Shown here: piece after piece, positions 24,826 to 37,200 of the stretch
Layout of the letters: each line of letters starts with the position of its first letter
Numbering within the stretch: position 1 is the stretch's first letter
NCBI GenBank assembly: GCA_019914995.1
Contig: CM034140.1
Location: forward strand, 7,300,026 to 7,364,025
DNA: 64,000 bases
Origin: Acanthochlamys bracteata
Lineage: Eukaryota > Streptophyta > Magnoliopsida > Pandanales > Velloziaceae
Direction: 5' to 3'
Notes under the pieces: model-generated
Told to the model about the DNA's origin: nothing
What the model saw: only the letters and a program-made list of their open reading frames with translations
Database searches by the model: none
Translations under genes and position numbers: made by a program

Positions 24826-25062
24826 TATTTCAAACTCACTTTTTTTTAAACTCATTTTCAAAATAAATATATATAAAAATTAAAATAAAACTTTTTATTA
24901 CTAATTTTTTTTAAAAAATTTATTTTTAAAACTTACTATAAATAATAAATTAATATATAATTTTATTTTTTATTAAATATTTTTAATTTTTAATTTTATT
25001 TTTTAAATTAATTTTTAAAAAATTCACTTCACCCATTTTACCTATAAAGTAAACACGCCCAT
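24826..25062. mobile_element. MITE of the GATAAACACGCCC family
   Basis: It contains TTTCAAACTCACTTTTTTT, then AATTAAAATAAAA, then AATTAATATATAATTTTATT and TTTAATTTTTAATTTTATTT, and ends AAGTAAACACGCCC. The same words in the same order occur at 51112-51357. In reverse they occur at 9713-9923, where the insertion is proven by an empty site. Confidence 0.65.
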
Positions 25063-25465
25063 AGTGACCTTGTAACGAATTGAAAAAACATATATCTGTC
25101 CTTTTCCTGTCTTTAAAAAATATCTCAATCTAAAGATAAGATATTCCTATCTCTTACCTACTCCTCATGTTTTCAATACAGACCCTCATAAGTTTCCTTT
25201 AACGTTTCGAATATAAAATTTCACTATTTCGTACCATCTTTAGCCAAATATATAATTGTAAAGACTACTTTATGCCACAAGTTATTATTCAGGCATGACA
25301 TTGAAAACATGAATTATTTAAACCTTTCCTTCTTTCTTTCTTTCTCCGAGCATTCTACTTTCAATCTTTCAACAAATAGGAAACAGATAAACTTCACAAG
25401 ATCGAAAAAAAAAACAACCGAGAGAAGGATTGCAAAATTTGGAGAAAATTTTGAAAGAAAGAAAT

Positions 25466-27601
25466 ATGGTGAGGCCTGATCGGAGCGATGTAGCGTTGCC
25501 GGAAGAAAAGGCAGCAAGGATCGAGGCGGAAGCGAGGGAGTACTTCGAGTCTTTGGCGCCGAAGAGATTCCCGAAGCCGTCAAGAAGCGAGAACGACTCT
25601 GTAGGTGTTGCTTCTGAGACAAATAGCACTGTTAAGGATTTTATTCCTCATCAGCTAGATAAGCTCCAGGTTTTAGAGAAACACCAGCAGGTAAATTAAG
25701 CTGTGTGTTTGAAAAGTGATCCCATTTTTTTGGGATAATTGCTCTTTTTTTTTTTTTAGTTTAAGAGCTTGAAAGGTTTGCATCCGGACTATTTTCCTTT
25801 CAAAAAACGAAAATTTTGGAATTTTTTGGGGAAGTTTGGTTTCTTTCAATGGAATTTAAAGATGCACGTGCTTTGAGGACCTACATGAATTCAAATTTTC
25901 GTTCTACAAAATGAAAATTTTGGTTTTTTTTGGCGAAATTTGTTTCTCTTAATGAAATTCAAGATATCTGCGCGCGTGGAGCTCCACAAGCTCTGGTTAT
26001 CCCTTAAAATGAAGTTCTGTTCACAATTTGATACACCCCGGCAAGTAACTAAAATAAACTAAAATTTGAAAGGGAGAATAACTTATTTCATCCACAGCTA
26101 ATGTCTAGTACATAGACTTATTTATAGCTTACACTCAAGCAAGCAAAGAGTTGCTACAACTCTTTCTAGGAAAACAAAATAGTTGCAATCCTGGTAAGCT
26201 CCTTCTAAGTAGAATTCTAACTTAACATAAGCAAGTTAAAGAATATTATTTGGCTCGTAAGACCCAAGGCACCCGGCTAGCACCCCAATTTGCGTAGCCG
26301 CCCGGATGTCAGTGCAGCCCTTAAGGCATGCAATCCGGACATATTGCGCACTTTACTGCTGGCCTTTGGATCCTCCGTGGCCTCTCTTTAGGTGCCTCAG
26401 AATTGCTTTAGCACCTTGCGTAACACAATTTCTCTTGAGATGTTGGAATCATTCCTGAATCTTGGTTTGTGTAATTGAGAAGCACCGAACAGCTATTTTC
26501 AGTTTATGCAAAACTAAGGACTTTCGGACATGGAAGATAACATAATCATATATGAGAATTTTCAGCTCAACTGTTATTCTTGATACTTTCCACCATTTTC
26601 TGACTATTGCTTTGCATATTTTTCAGCTGTCTTGGTTGATATTTGTTAGTGTATAGTTATCTGGTGGTTTTTGATGGTTTGCTTGTGTTTTGATGATGCA
26701 GAAACTGGTATACAATGGGAATGATGTAGTGGAGGAGTACGTGGAGACTGAATACTACAAGGATCTCAATGGAGTTGACAAGCAGCACCATACGGTATTT
26801 TGTTTCCTTGCTTAACCATGACAGTTAACTATCCTTTTGAATCTGGCTTTTCTTAGGTACCGTTGTTGATTATTTTCAAATTGACAACATCCATTGTTCA
26901 CTCGTCTTGCTTTCTACTCTCTTAGTATAGGAGTAATGGAACTGAGTACGCTTCGACAAGTCACTTTAACTTGTTTACCAAACTGATATACAGGTTTGTC
27001 GTAGAGTGCCGTATGTTTATTCATATACTATACTAGAATGAATTCATGCCGTAGATCGAAGCTCCAAAATGACTTACTCAACCATCTGGATCTTTTTTGT
27101 TTATCCTCCAGCTTTAAGCAACATCTCTGTATGTAAGTGAAGAGGGTGTTCAGTTAAGTTGCTTGATACTCGTAATTATCTGAAGTGGATGGATGTTAAC
27201 ACGTGATTGTTTTAGTCATTGTACATTCTTTGTTGGGTAACTAAACAAGTTTCTTGTGGTTCTACTTGCATTAGATGAGACTTTGTTCTTATAGTGTGTT
27301 TCATGTATGTGTAGACTGGAACAGGTTTCATTAAGGTGGAGAAATCTGACGGGAGTGGTTTCGACTTGATTCCAGTTTCTAATGTGTCTACTCCCTCCAT
27401 ATCTTTCAAGGGAAATCCAGCAACAAATGAATGGATCCCATCTTCTGACCCGGTGAGATAGAATGACCTTACAACACCTCTTCTTTGACATGAGCTCTAG
27501 CAAAGCTTCTTGTTGTCTTGATCACAGTAATGATACAGTTGTTGCTTGCATTGTTTTAGGCTGTTATAGTCTCAAAGAAGCCCAACAGGAGCGACCCCTA
27601 A
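25466..27601 (+). CDS. MEE59: Small plant-specific protein, MEE59-like
   Basis: Predicted 165-residue acidic protein from four exons: 25466-25690, 26702-26794, 27315-27452 and 27560-27601. The start is the first ATG (MVRPDRSDVALPEEKAARIE); upstream in frame there is only a TTG. Visible blocks are EAREYFESLAPKRFPKPSRS, KLVYNGNDVVEEYVETEYY, DLNGVDKQHHTTGTGFIKV, GNPATNEWIPSSDP and the C-terminus KKPNRSDP. These match my recollection of the plant family annotated in Arabidopsis as MEE59 (maternal effect embryo arrest 59). No enzymatic domain, signal peptide or membrane segment is seen, and the molecular function is unknown. The assignment rests on memory of the family, not on a search. Intron 1 is about 1.0 kb, and no other gene is nested in it. 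Confidence 0.72.
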
Positions 27602-28222
27602 TGTATATCTTCATGGAGGAAAAGCTTACGTTTGTCTGGTTATACCAATGTTCTACTTATGTATAAAAGCATTAGCATTTCGGATTTGCCATTGTGGACT
27701 GCAGCATACATGTTTGATGAAGCCACAGCAGGTGTCAAGGATATCTACGGTTTTACAGGATCAATAGTCGAAAGTATTGTGCTGTTGTTGTAACATTCAG
27801 TAACATTGTTATATTTTGTGTGGCTTGTTGGCCATCAGCCTTGCACTCGAGATAAAACTTCACAGTGAACAAACTGTTCTAATGGCTCCGTTGTGCATGT
27901 TATTATGTCCGCGATATGGAATAATACTGTTCATTAATCTCGTTTACTGAAAAAACCAAAATGAACACTTTTTAAGAAAATCTCATTATTTCAAAACAAC
28001 TCCGGACCACCCTATTGTAAGCATACAATTGACGATCTTACTGCACTGAAAACTTGGGATTTAGAACCCATCTCTGAAGATTTTGCTCTAAAAGTTTGAT
28101 TAATTCAAACACTGCGCAAGATCAAGCGCATTCACTGCAAGTGCATATAAATTTTACATATTAACAGAGTTTGTTTCCCCCTATTTTGGTTACAACAGAT
28201 ATTTTGTGGACACTGTTTCCTT
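27602..28222. other. 3' UTRs of convergent MEE59-like gene and SKI2
   Basis: About 620 bases between convergent stop codons, AT-rich, with no recognised gene, repeat or RNA. Confidence 0.6.
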
Positions 28223-31200
28223 TTAGACTCCTGTAATGTACAAACTTGCAGCGAAGACGATATCTCGTTTGATAGCGTTGGAAGCTGTTTCCATCTTCTT
28301 GAAGAGGGCAGAGTTACCCATTATGGAAGCTGCATTCTTGAATTCTCGACAGGTTTCGTCCAAACGGACAATGGTCCTCACTATCATGCCTTCAGGTACA
28401 TCAGTTAGCTCACATATATCAGCAAATGGAGTGCCCTAAAATATGCATCTACAATATTAGGGAGGAATAGAAAATAAAGAAATGAAAAACTCCTCTAGGT
28501 CTGATGAAAGAATTGTAGAAAATCAAAGTTTCACACCTTAGCCCATTCATACACAACTTCAACAAGGCCAAACTTAAGATTCTCTTGCGCATACTCTTCT
28601 GGTTCAACTGCTACCTTGAATTGCTGTTGAAGCTGGCCAAGTCTAATTGCAGTTTCATATAGTCTGGAAGAAACAACAAATATAGACAGGATTAGAATGT
28701 AAAAGGATCACTAAAAGGACATTTTAAATGACTATTTTTATATTCTTTATGTTTAATGGGAGAGGGATGTCCATCTAGGAACTTCAGAGAAATTCGGTAT
28801 GCAGATCATAGCACAGAAGAAAGCTTATTCTGAAATAACCCCAAAAAAGAGAGATAGAAAACTGATACCTCTTCTTCGCATTGGCAAGTTTAGGTGTAAG
28901 AGATGGCTCGGAAGCATTTTTCTGCTGAAAAACAAAGGCAGACATCAAGGCTACAGCTTCTTGAGGCTCCAATTCATCCAGTTGGTTTTCAAATAGACAC
29001 TCGGTGCAAATCAGTTCCTCCCCAGAGTTCATCTCACAGGCAACCCGACCCTTGATCTGGACGACAAGATCAGAATCTATACAGCTGATTTCCTTTAACA
29101 CATCTATCTGCAGCACAAATATATGTCAAATACAACTGACATCATGTCCCATTATCAGGTGGCACCAACTTTTAGTATGTCCACATAGAAAGAGACCTAC
29201 CCGTCCTTGAAAATCTGGCATCTGCTGTAATGCCTCATCCGACATCTGATATTTAAGAGCATTGACTTCATCCCTGTGATGCCTCTGTTCCTTTACCAAT
29301 GCGAAATTCTCTTTCAATTTAACACATCCATGGCACTTGTTACCAGACAATCTTTGCAGTATGCTGTTGTATGCATAGTAACTTTCAACAAGACTAACGT
29401 CTTTCAGTTTCAGATCTAGAAAAAATGCCAACATGCATATTATATGGAGTAATTGACCCAAAAAAGAAATATGCAAATGATCGACCATCTCCTGCAGCTA
29501 ATTATTGTCAATAGAAGTTTAGCCAAGAAAAAAACATGCATTTGTCATATTTGTTATAAGAAAACAGCCTTACACTAGCGATTCAAGAAAGAAAGGTAGT
29601 ACCTTTCACAGCATCCAGTGGAGGGGGAAATTTAGATCCATCTGGTTTCTCTTTCAGGAGCAGCTGGACTGTTTTTGAGTAAGTAGCAGTGCTAGGATCC
29701 TCGAGAAGACGAACTTGATCAACCTTTATCTTGCAATCGCATATGCTCATTATATCTTTATATTCAATGCCAATAACTTCGTAGACTAGTCCGGCAGCAG
29801 TACCACGGTATGGCAACTTTATGTTTATGGCACCAGATCCTTTGCGCGAGCTGAGAGGTAAGAAATAATCTTCATCCATACCCCGTTTTCCTTTCGGAAC
29901 AATGAAATAACCCTGCAGGTCATCACCTCCCTTCCCTGGAAGTTTATTTGGGGAATTGGAAGGATTTTGTGCAGTACTGGCCATTCCAGTAGTCAGAACT
30001 AATACAATATACTGTTTACTTGAAGCAGATGGTGTTTTAAGGATGACGCCAAGTAAATGCTCTTCAGCCTATGCAGCAATTCAAAAACTTCACAAATTTT
30101 CATACAATGAAGAATCCATCAAATTTAAAATTATGAAAGACCGCATTCAGCTGAGAATATAGAACCATGGATTTCTGTTTCTGCTGGGAAATTTAAATAG
30201 GAAATTATAGAGAAAGCAAGTTGCTTATCTTTTATTATTTTTATTATTTTTTTGGTGTGCTGGCAAATCATGACTTGGCAGTTGGCACTTCTCTATATTG
30301 AGAAAGCACCTAAACAAGAAAGGAGAGAGAATCCATTACAGACTTGGTGCTTTTTTTTTAATCCAAAACCTTGATCGGCACTTTTTCATACAGGGAAAGA
30401 CTTAAAATCTTGGTAGGAGAATCCACTGGATACTTGATTTTACCTTCATTGGCATTTAGATGTCCTTTGCTAAATCCAATTGTCAAACTCTTAGCCATAG
30501 GAGCCTTAACTTAGATGCATGCGGACCCAGATAGCAAGAAAAATTATAACCTAAGACTAAGGCAAGAACAACAAAGACATGCCTTCATCTCTAGAATATT
30601 CAATGAGATGCATCTTTTCCAATGTATGACATTCCCAATATATTGACATTTCCAAAATAAAAGGAAATAGAACACTTACAGATTCTGATCTCACGATGAC
30701 CAATCTTCCCGGTGAAAGGAACTGTTGGATAGCATGGGATTGGAATAGAGCTTCTGAGATATGTTCTCTGTGTGCTTCTGCCTCTAAGGCCATTTCATAG
30801 TATTCTTCAATAGCAGGCTCACCCTTTATACAACTAACACCGAACGTGCCAACAAATATCAGTTACTTTAGAACCTCACATAACTACAAGTAACCATCCA
30901 GACTCATCATGGTAAGAATAAGCTATTAGAATTTCCAATTGATGCCTTAAAAACAATGCATTACTTTCATCTTTATCAGCATACTTATGGATAATAATAG
31001 CCCTTAATGCAAGTGATCAAGTTGAATTTACTCTATATTTTGGACTGCTCATTTAGTCAACTGAAGCGCTCTTATGCTTCATTCCCTTTTCTTTTTCTTT
31101 TTGCCCACAGAAATATGAAATACACATAAAACTCTGTCATGAAACTGAACTTCCTAGCTAAAGATTATATACACAACCAGCACGATATTCAGTTTATCTT

Positions 31201-34200
31201 TCCACAATGAAAGATTCGTGGGAAGTAAGCTTACAGAAATGTAGCTAAGTTGAATAATGGATCACCAAACTGTTCATGGAAAGGGAATTATTTCAGCAGT
31301 TATCTTTTATAAGCTAAGCGTATCTTATACTTCTTACTTCTATAACCCAAGACCCATCAGCATCCCGTGAATGGATCTATGCAATATGTGCATCCAACGT
31401 TCCTGCTCATAACTCCAATACCCTTGTTGTCATTTAAATGGTATTACAAGTCATGCTAAATGTTACTGAAGCATGCTAAACCTAGAAGCATTGAGATTAA
31501 GCAATTACAATATATTATAAACTATCACATTCATAGGTTGACTATTGGTCTACGTTACTTGCAAGTGGTACACCAGGGGTTAGCACAAATTACAGTAAAA
31601 CTCTCTAAATAGCAATGGGTAAGTAGTAACGCTGCCTACTACCAGAGCTTTGGGAACAGGGCTTGGTAGTATGACTTAAATGCATGTAGCATCAACTGCA
31701 TTCTGTAGTACATTCAGTATCCAGCAAGCCAACTTTCAACAAGTTAAAGAATTTAAAGCTATAATAATCTGGTCTTAAAGAAAGTCTTACTCTATTGATT
31801 TGGTAGACTGATGTAGCTTAAGCATAAGAAGTTTCTCCTTCTCTGGCAAGTTCTTCTGTGCGTGAAATTCAGCAAAGCTTCTCTTTAGCATGTCCTCCAC
31901 CTATGAGGAAAGTCATGCAAGTACATAATCAACTTTAGTTATATATTATCCCTAGCTAAACTTGCATAAAATCTGGTAATACATTTAGACAGTGCTCCAT
32001 AAGCACAAAGGTACAGAACAACAGATTTAACGAGTATAAAATATCAAAACGTCCACTCTTAACATCAAGCCATTTATAAATTTACAATATGTCCCCAAAT
32101 CCATCATATTTTTTAGTGTTGATCCAGGAAAAACACCTACAAGTCTACCATGCCCCTCTATCGTTCAAAAGTAGACAAAAACAATAATACTACCTTCAAT
32201 TCTTCTACACGAAGAAGATGCAGAATCATCATGTACGTCAATCTAAACTGAGATTCAAGTCTAGTTGCTTTGCCAACGATTAATTGCTTTAGATCACTCT
32301 CCTCCGGAATGTCATCACGACACATCACCACTACTGTACCAATTTTATCCAAGCCTCTTCTTCCTGCTCGACCAGCCATCTGAATATACTCCCCAGGAAG
32401 CAATCTTCTGAAGTCCTTGCCATCAAATTTCCTCAAAGAATCAAAGACAACCTGATAATCAAATAGAAAGAACATGTTTTCTTAAATTTCTCATACAAAC
32501 CCATAATATATACAAGTATACTAGAAAAAAGAAACTGCCACTTAAATTGAGCTTCCAATCAAATAATGGAAGACATAATACTTTTAATTACTAATGCTAC
32601 ATGGGAGCACCAACAGCAAGTGAAGGTTGTTAGAATAGTGACTCAAGAAACCGGAAGGAATTGACGTGTGCAGTGAATATGGTAAGAAAAAATATTCTAA
32701 ACCCACCCAATGCTAAAACCTAGATGCTCACATGTGCATTTGCTGTAATTGTTGATAAGCGCATAAAGTGTCTGAAAATTTATTGAACCTAATTGTTAAA
32801 AACTGCTGCATGGTTACCATTTGCGCACGACTAAGAAATCACATAAAAGCTCGGACCAATGGATTCAATAACAAAGGCTAAACAAAATCTATATAAGGAA
32901 AACAAATAATAAACACCAGCTCCAGCCTAAAAGCCAAACCATGTTTCCCAGGATTATTAGTATTTGTTGTATTTTGTTATAGCATCTAACGGTATGTCTT
33001 TTCCAAGGAGTAGAAGTGCTTAGAACTTACTGTCCTAGCTGGAGCATTGACACCCATGGCAAAGGTCTCAGTGGAAAATAGAACCTGCAATATAAAGTTT
33101 AAGAGAGAGTTAACTCAATCATGAAGGCAGTACCAAAAACAGATATAAGAATCAGGGACCTTAAACCAGAATGGTTTTTTAGGTGATGGGCAGAAAAAAG
33201 ATCACACGAGACTACCATCAAGGTTGTCAAGATTGGAATTTTATGTAGGATTGTTTCGCTTTCCTAGGATCGTAAAATCGAAATTTTAAGTGAGATTGTA
33301 CGATCTTACTTATCAGTAATTTTTTTATAAAATTGTTTAATGCTTTAAAATTTTTTGCAGTACTTATTAAAATTGTTGAAAATTCAATCATAATTTTTCT
33401 TATATTTTATTTTATGTAATAAATTAACAATGTTCATATTTGTAGTTCATATGAACTATATCATTAACAATTTCTTATATTTCATTTAGTTCATTATCAC
33501 AATCTTTTTACCGAGATTATCATTATTTCATAAATGCACACTTATATAGTTATACTAATATCTAGAAAACACACTCTCTTATGTAATTAATCAATTAGGT
33601 GACAAATAATCGTCTTTATCACCTCAAGATAAGGAGTAAAGAAAACAATCCAAAACACCAACCGCACAGAATAATTTTTTGCTCCCATAATAAATCCCGC
33701 ATAGAACAAACCAAACACCACCGCATCCGCTATAAATGAATGACAAATATTCTGTAGCTATTCCAGCTTCGCTCAAAATCCTTGAGAGCTCTCCTGATTC
33801 ATGAAAATTCTTATAAGCTGAAATTGTAAGATCGCAAGTAAGATCAAAATTTTAAAAATTTTAGGATTAAGATCGGAATCTTAAAGATCCAAAGTAAGAT
33901 TGGGATCTTGTATAAAGTAGGATCGTTTTGTTGATGTAAAATCATAAAATTTTAAAATTTAAATCGAGATTTTAACAACCATAACTACAATGAAGAATGA
34001 AACCAAAAGGTTGAAAGTCTGAAGCTAGGAAATGACAATGCAAGTATACATGGATTTTCAGCTTTGCTCAAAGTCCTCGAGAGCTCTACTGATTCATGAA
34101 GATTTTTTATAAGCTGAAATCGTAACATCGCAAATAAGATCGAGATCTTAAGAATTTTAACATTAAGATTGGGATCTTAACTATCGAAAATAAGATTGGA

Positions 34201-37200
34201 ATCTTGTGTCAAGTAGGATTGTTTTGTTGATGTAAAATTGTAAAATTGTAGAATTTTAAAATTTAAATCGGGATTTTAACAACCATAACTACCATAAAAA
34301 ATGAAACCAAAAGGTTGAAAGTCTGGAGCTAGGAAATGACAATGCAAGTATACATGGGGAATTAGAAGCAATTCCAGCATTAGAGATCCTCATGCTTATC
34401 CTTTACCCCCTTCTAAAGAGATGGATAGCAATTCAAGCTTAGAACCATCATACTGCAGCTTTTGAAAAACTACTCAACCAGATAAAGCAGCATAAAAGAA
34501 ATAACACCAAGAAAACGAAATATACGAAAAAAAAGTTATGAGTAAGTTACACTGTGCCCACCAAAACTTAGGGCTAGTAACACTTCATTCACCCACAAAG
34601 TTATGAGGATTCTACTAGGACAAACTTATATAACAAATTGCTTTCTGTCTTGATAAAATGTATGGAAACAGAATGGTATTAATTGCCTATTGGAACTAAT
34701 GTGGTATTTGAAATTGGTCAGTATCAACTGTATAGTCAATATCACGATCCACTTGTCTACTTTTCGTTATAGTTACACTCCCCAAACAAAATTAAGCAAG
34801 TTACTCTAGAGTCTGATTACTGATGATTACATACCAAACAAACAAGTAAGCTTACCTTAATCACACCACGACAGAAGAGCATCTCAACGACTTCCTTTAC
34901 AATTGGAAGAAGCCCAGCATGGTGCACACCAATCCCTCTTCTTAATAGGCTTTGGACTCTGACAACCTGCCAGATGCCTCTTTATTAGTATAGCTGCAAT
35001 TGCAATTTACCGATTAAGATGTGCTTTAACAAAATGCTGCTGGATACCTGTGGAAGATTCTTATCAGATCCTTTGAGGCGTGAAAAAGCTTTATCACAGA
35101 AAAGACGGATCTCCTTTTTCTCAGAACTGCTAGTAAGATCACTTCCAGATAAACTATCCGCTGACCTGTCACACCTAGTTTTGGAGAAGCAGAAGATAAC
35201 TACCTGAAATCAACAAATGTCAATTGTACAAGCATTTATTGAAAATAATCCTTACCAGGTGAAGTGAACCTACTATGTTCAAAAGAGACAGTTTATTGGA
35301 GCACACAAATCATCATAGAATAGAACTACCAATCACCAAAATAACTCAGAAATATGCATATGCATACACATTGGAAAGATGAACCTATCTCTAATGAGTA
35401 CAGCCTTAACTGCCTAGCCAGTCACAAGAAGCATTTAGAGTTGCATTCTAGCATAACAGAATTTCATAAGAATGGACCTTGGGAAGCCATCTAAAGAGAT
35501 TGTTCACTAACAAAGAGCAAGCTAAACAACCAACAAAAGTTCTGCAGATGGAAGCTCGATAAACTATTCAAGTTTGAAGGATAAAGTACTATGGTGAGAG
35601 AATGATTTGAATGTAGTACATACAGGTAAAAGTGACATCTTTGACAATTTGTTTATCAGCATCAACCATAACGAAGATTCTGCTCTCCTTGCTCCCCATT
35701 GGTTTTGATCTGCCCCACTACTTCCAGTAAAGTTTCCTGTATTTTGAGGTCCGGAATGCTTCTGCCCTCTCCCTCTACTAGAGGTTTCATGCTGCCTACT
35801 TTGAGCTGCTGTCAGCTTCATTCCATGATTACCTGCAGGAACTCTAGAATTTTTTTTCTTATGAACTTCTTTAGCAGCTCTTAGGCCCTGATGCAGAAAG
35901 TTCTCATTCTCGCAAATTTTATACAGCTCCCCCGAGTAAAATAAGCAGTGCTCTAGAGGAACAGGTCTCTTTGTTGTCCTAAAAGTACAAGAATATACAA
36001 TCAAATACGCAGGAACTAACGAAACACGTATTTGACTGATTTTGTTAGTATCTGTTGGGTTGCATATGCTTCCAATATTTAAGCTGCACTTGTGGTTTTG
36101 GGTACTACTGCATTGAGCTACATTCCTTACCCAGTAACATGAATTTTCTTTTTCTTTGTCCGACTGATCCAATCTGCAAACTCAAATGTGTTTGGAACCT
36201 ACAAAAGACTCATGAGACTTAAAGCAACCCCAAGGGTATATATTAGAAATACAAACTGGTTGAAAAGTGAACAAATAATGGCATAAGAAAGTCTAGTCCT
36301 TATTTAAGTTAGCCAAACCATCATGCATTAAACACATCTGAGCTATAACTGACATTTACTTAGAAGAATTTCAAACTTGAACAGTGAGGGAATTTCTGAA
36401 ATGATGCATTTGCAAAGATTCCCTACTCTGAAGCACTAGTTGCTCATCTTTATTTTCAAGATAAATGGAGGGAATGAAGAATGCATTTTGCAACTTCAAC
36501 GAATAACAGACTTGCTTAGCTACCAATCATAACATTACCAGTCTAAGAAGATGGCATATGTACCGTTGCTGAAAGTAGGACTATATTGATATGTTTTGGT
36601 AGCATGATTATGACTTCTTCCCAGACAACACCTCTTTCGACATCATTGACATAATGAACCTCATCAAATATTACCTGTTAAATAGAGAAAGATAATCTTC
36701 TTAATAACATACGAACATTTGATATTTACTACCTTGACTGCAAGATACCTATTATAAACTAAACTATCTGCATAGACCCAATTACCCATTCTATGTCGCG
36801 AATAATGTCAGCACCTTTATAAAGCATGGACCTCAATATCTCCGTCGTCATGATAAGACAAGAGGCCTCTGGCCTCAGACTGACGTCACCAGTAAGAAGG
36901 CCTACATCAAACTTCCCACAAAAATCCCTATACTTTTGGTTGCTGATGGTTTTTATTGGAGCAGTATAGACAGCCCTCGTGCAATGCTGCCAAACAGATT
37001 GATCTTTAATTAAAACAATCTATAAGGTATATCAGAAAACCAAAATTTTACGATGTACAAAAACCTATGAATGCAGGAATGATGTTCTAAATGTCACCAT
37101 AGGTTATGACTTCCAAGTACAATCAAATGACCTTTTGGATAATGCACAAGTGATAGCATGGACATTTAGCTATGCAATGTGTTTTGTCTATTGTGTGTCA

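Larger units (their letters stand above)
22500..25465. other. Intergenic region between ceramidase and the MEE59-like gene
   Basis: Nearly 3 kb without a gene. The left part (to about 23350) should hold the ceramidase 5' UTR, possibly with a leader intron. A GGGCCC element occurs near 23430. A 15-base direct repeat GCGTTTGGTAAAAAT occurs at about 23566 and 23614. From 23700 to 24180 the sequence is AT-rich with repeated TTCGAAATGATA and GAATTTCACGAAATTG words that suggest a decayed MITE. Two clearer MITE-like elements follow (24442-24739 and 24826-25062). A CTTT microsatellite lies at about 25325-25345, just upstream of the next gene. Confidence 0.6.

Noticed and set aside
25430-25465. Upstream extension of the MEE59-like protein by 12 residues
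   Set aside because: The frame opens with TTG; the first ATG is at 25466 and fits the family N-terminus MV(R/K)xDRSDV.
35979-36172. Long minus-strand reading frame continuous with SKI2 exon 12
   Set aside because: It reads through intron 11 in the wrong frame for exon 11. Splicing 36131 to 35978 restores the conserved [13 protein letters not shown] segment.
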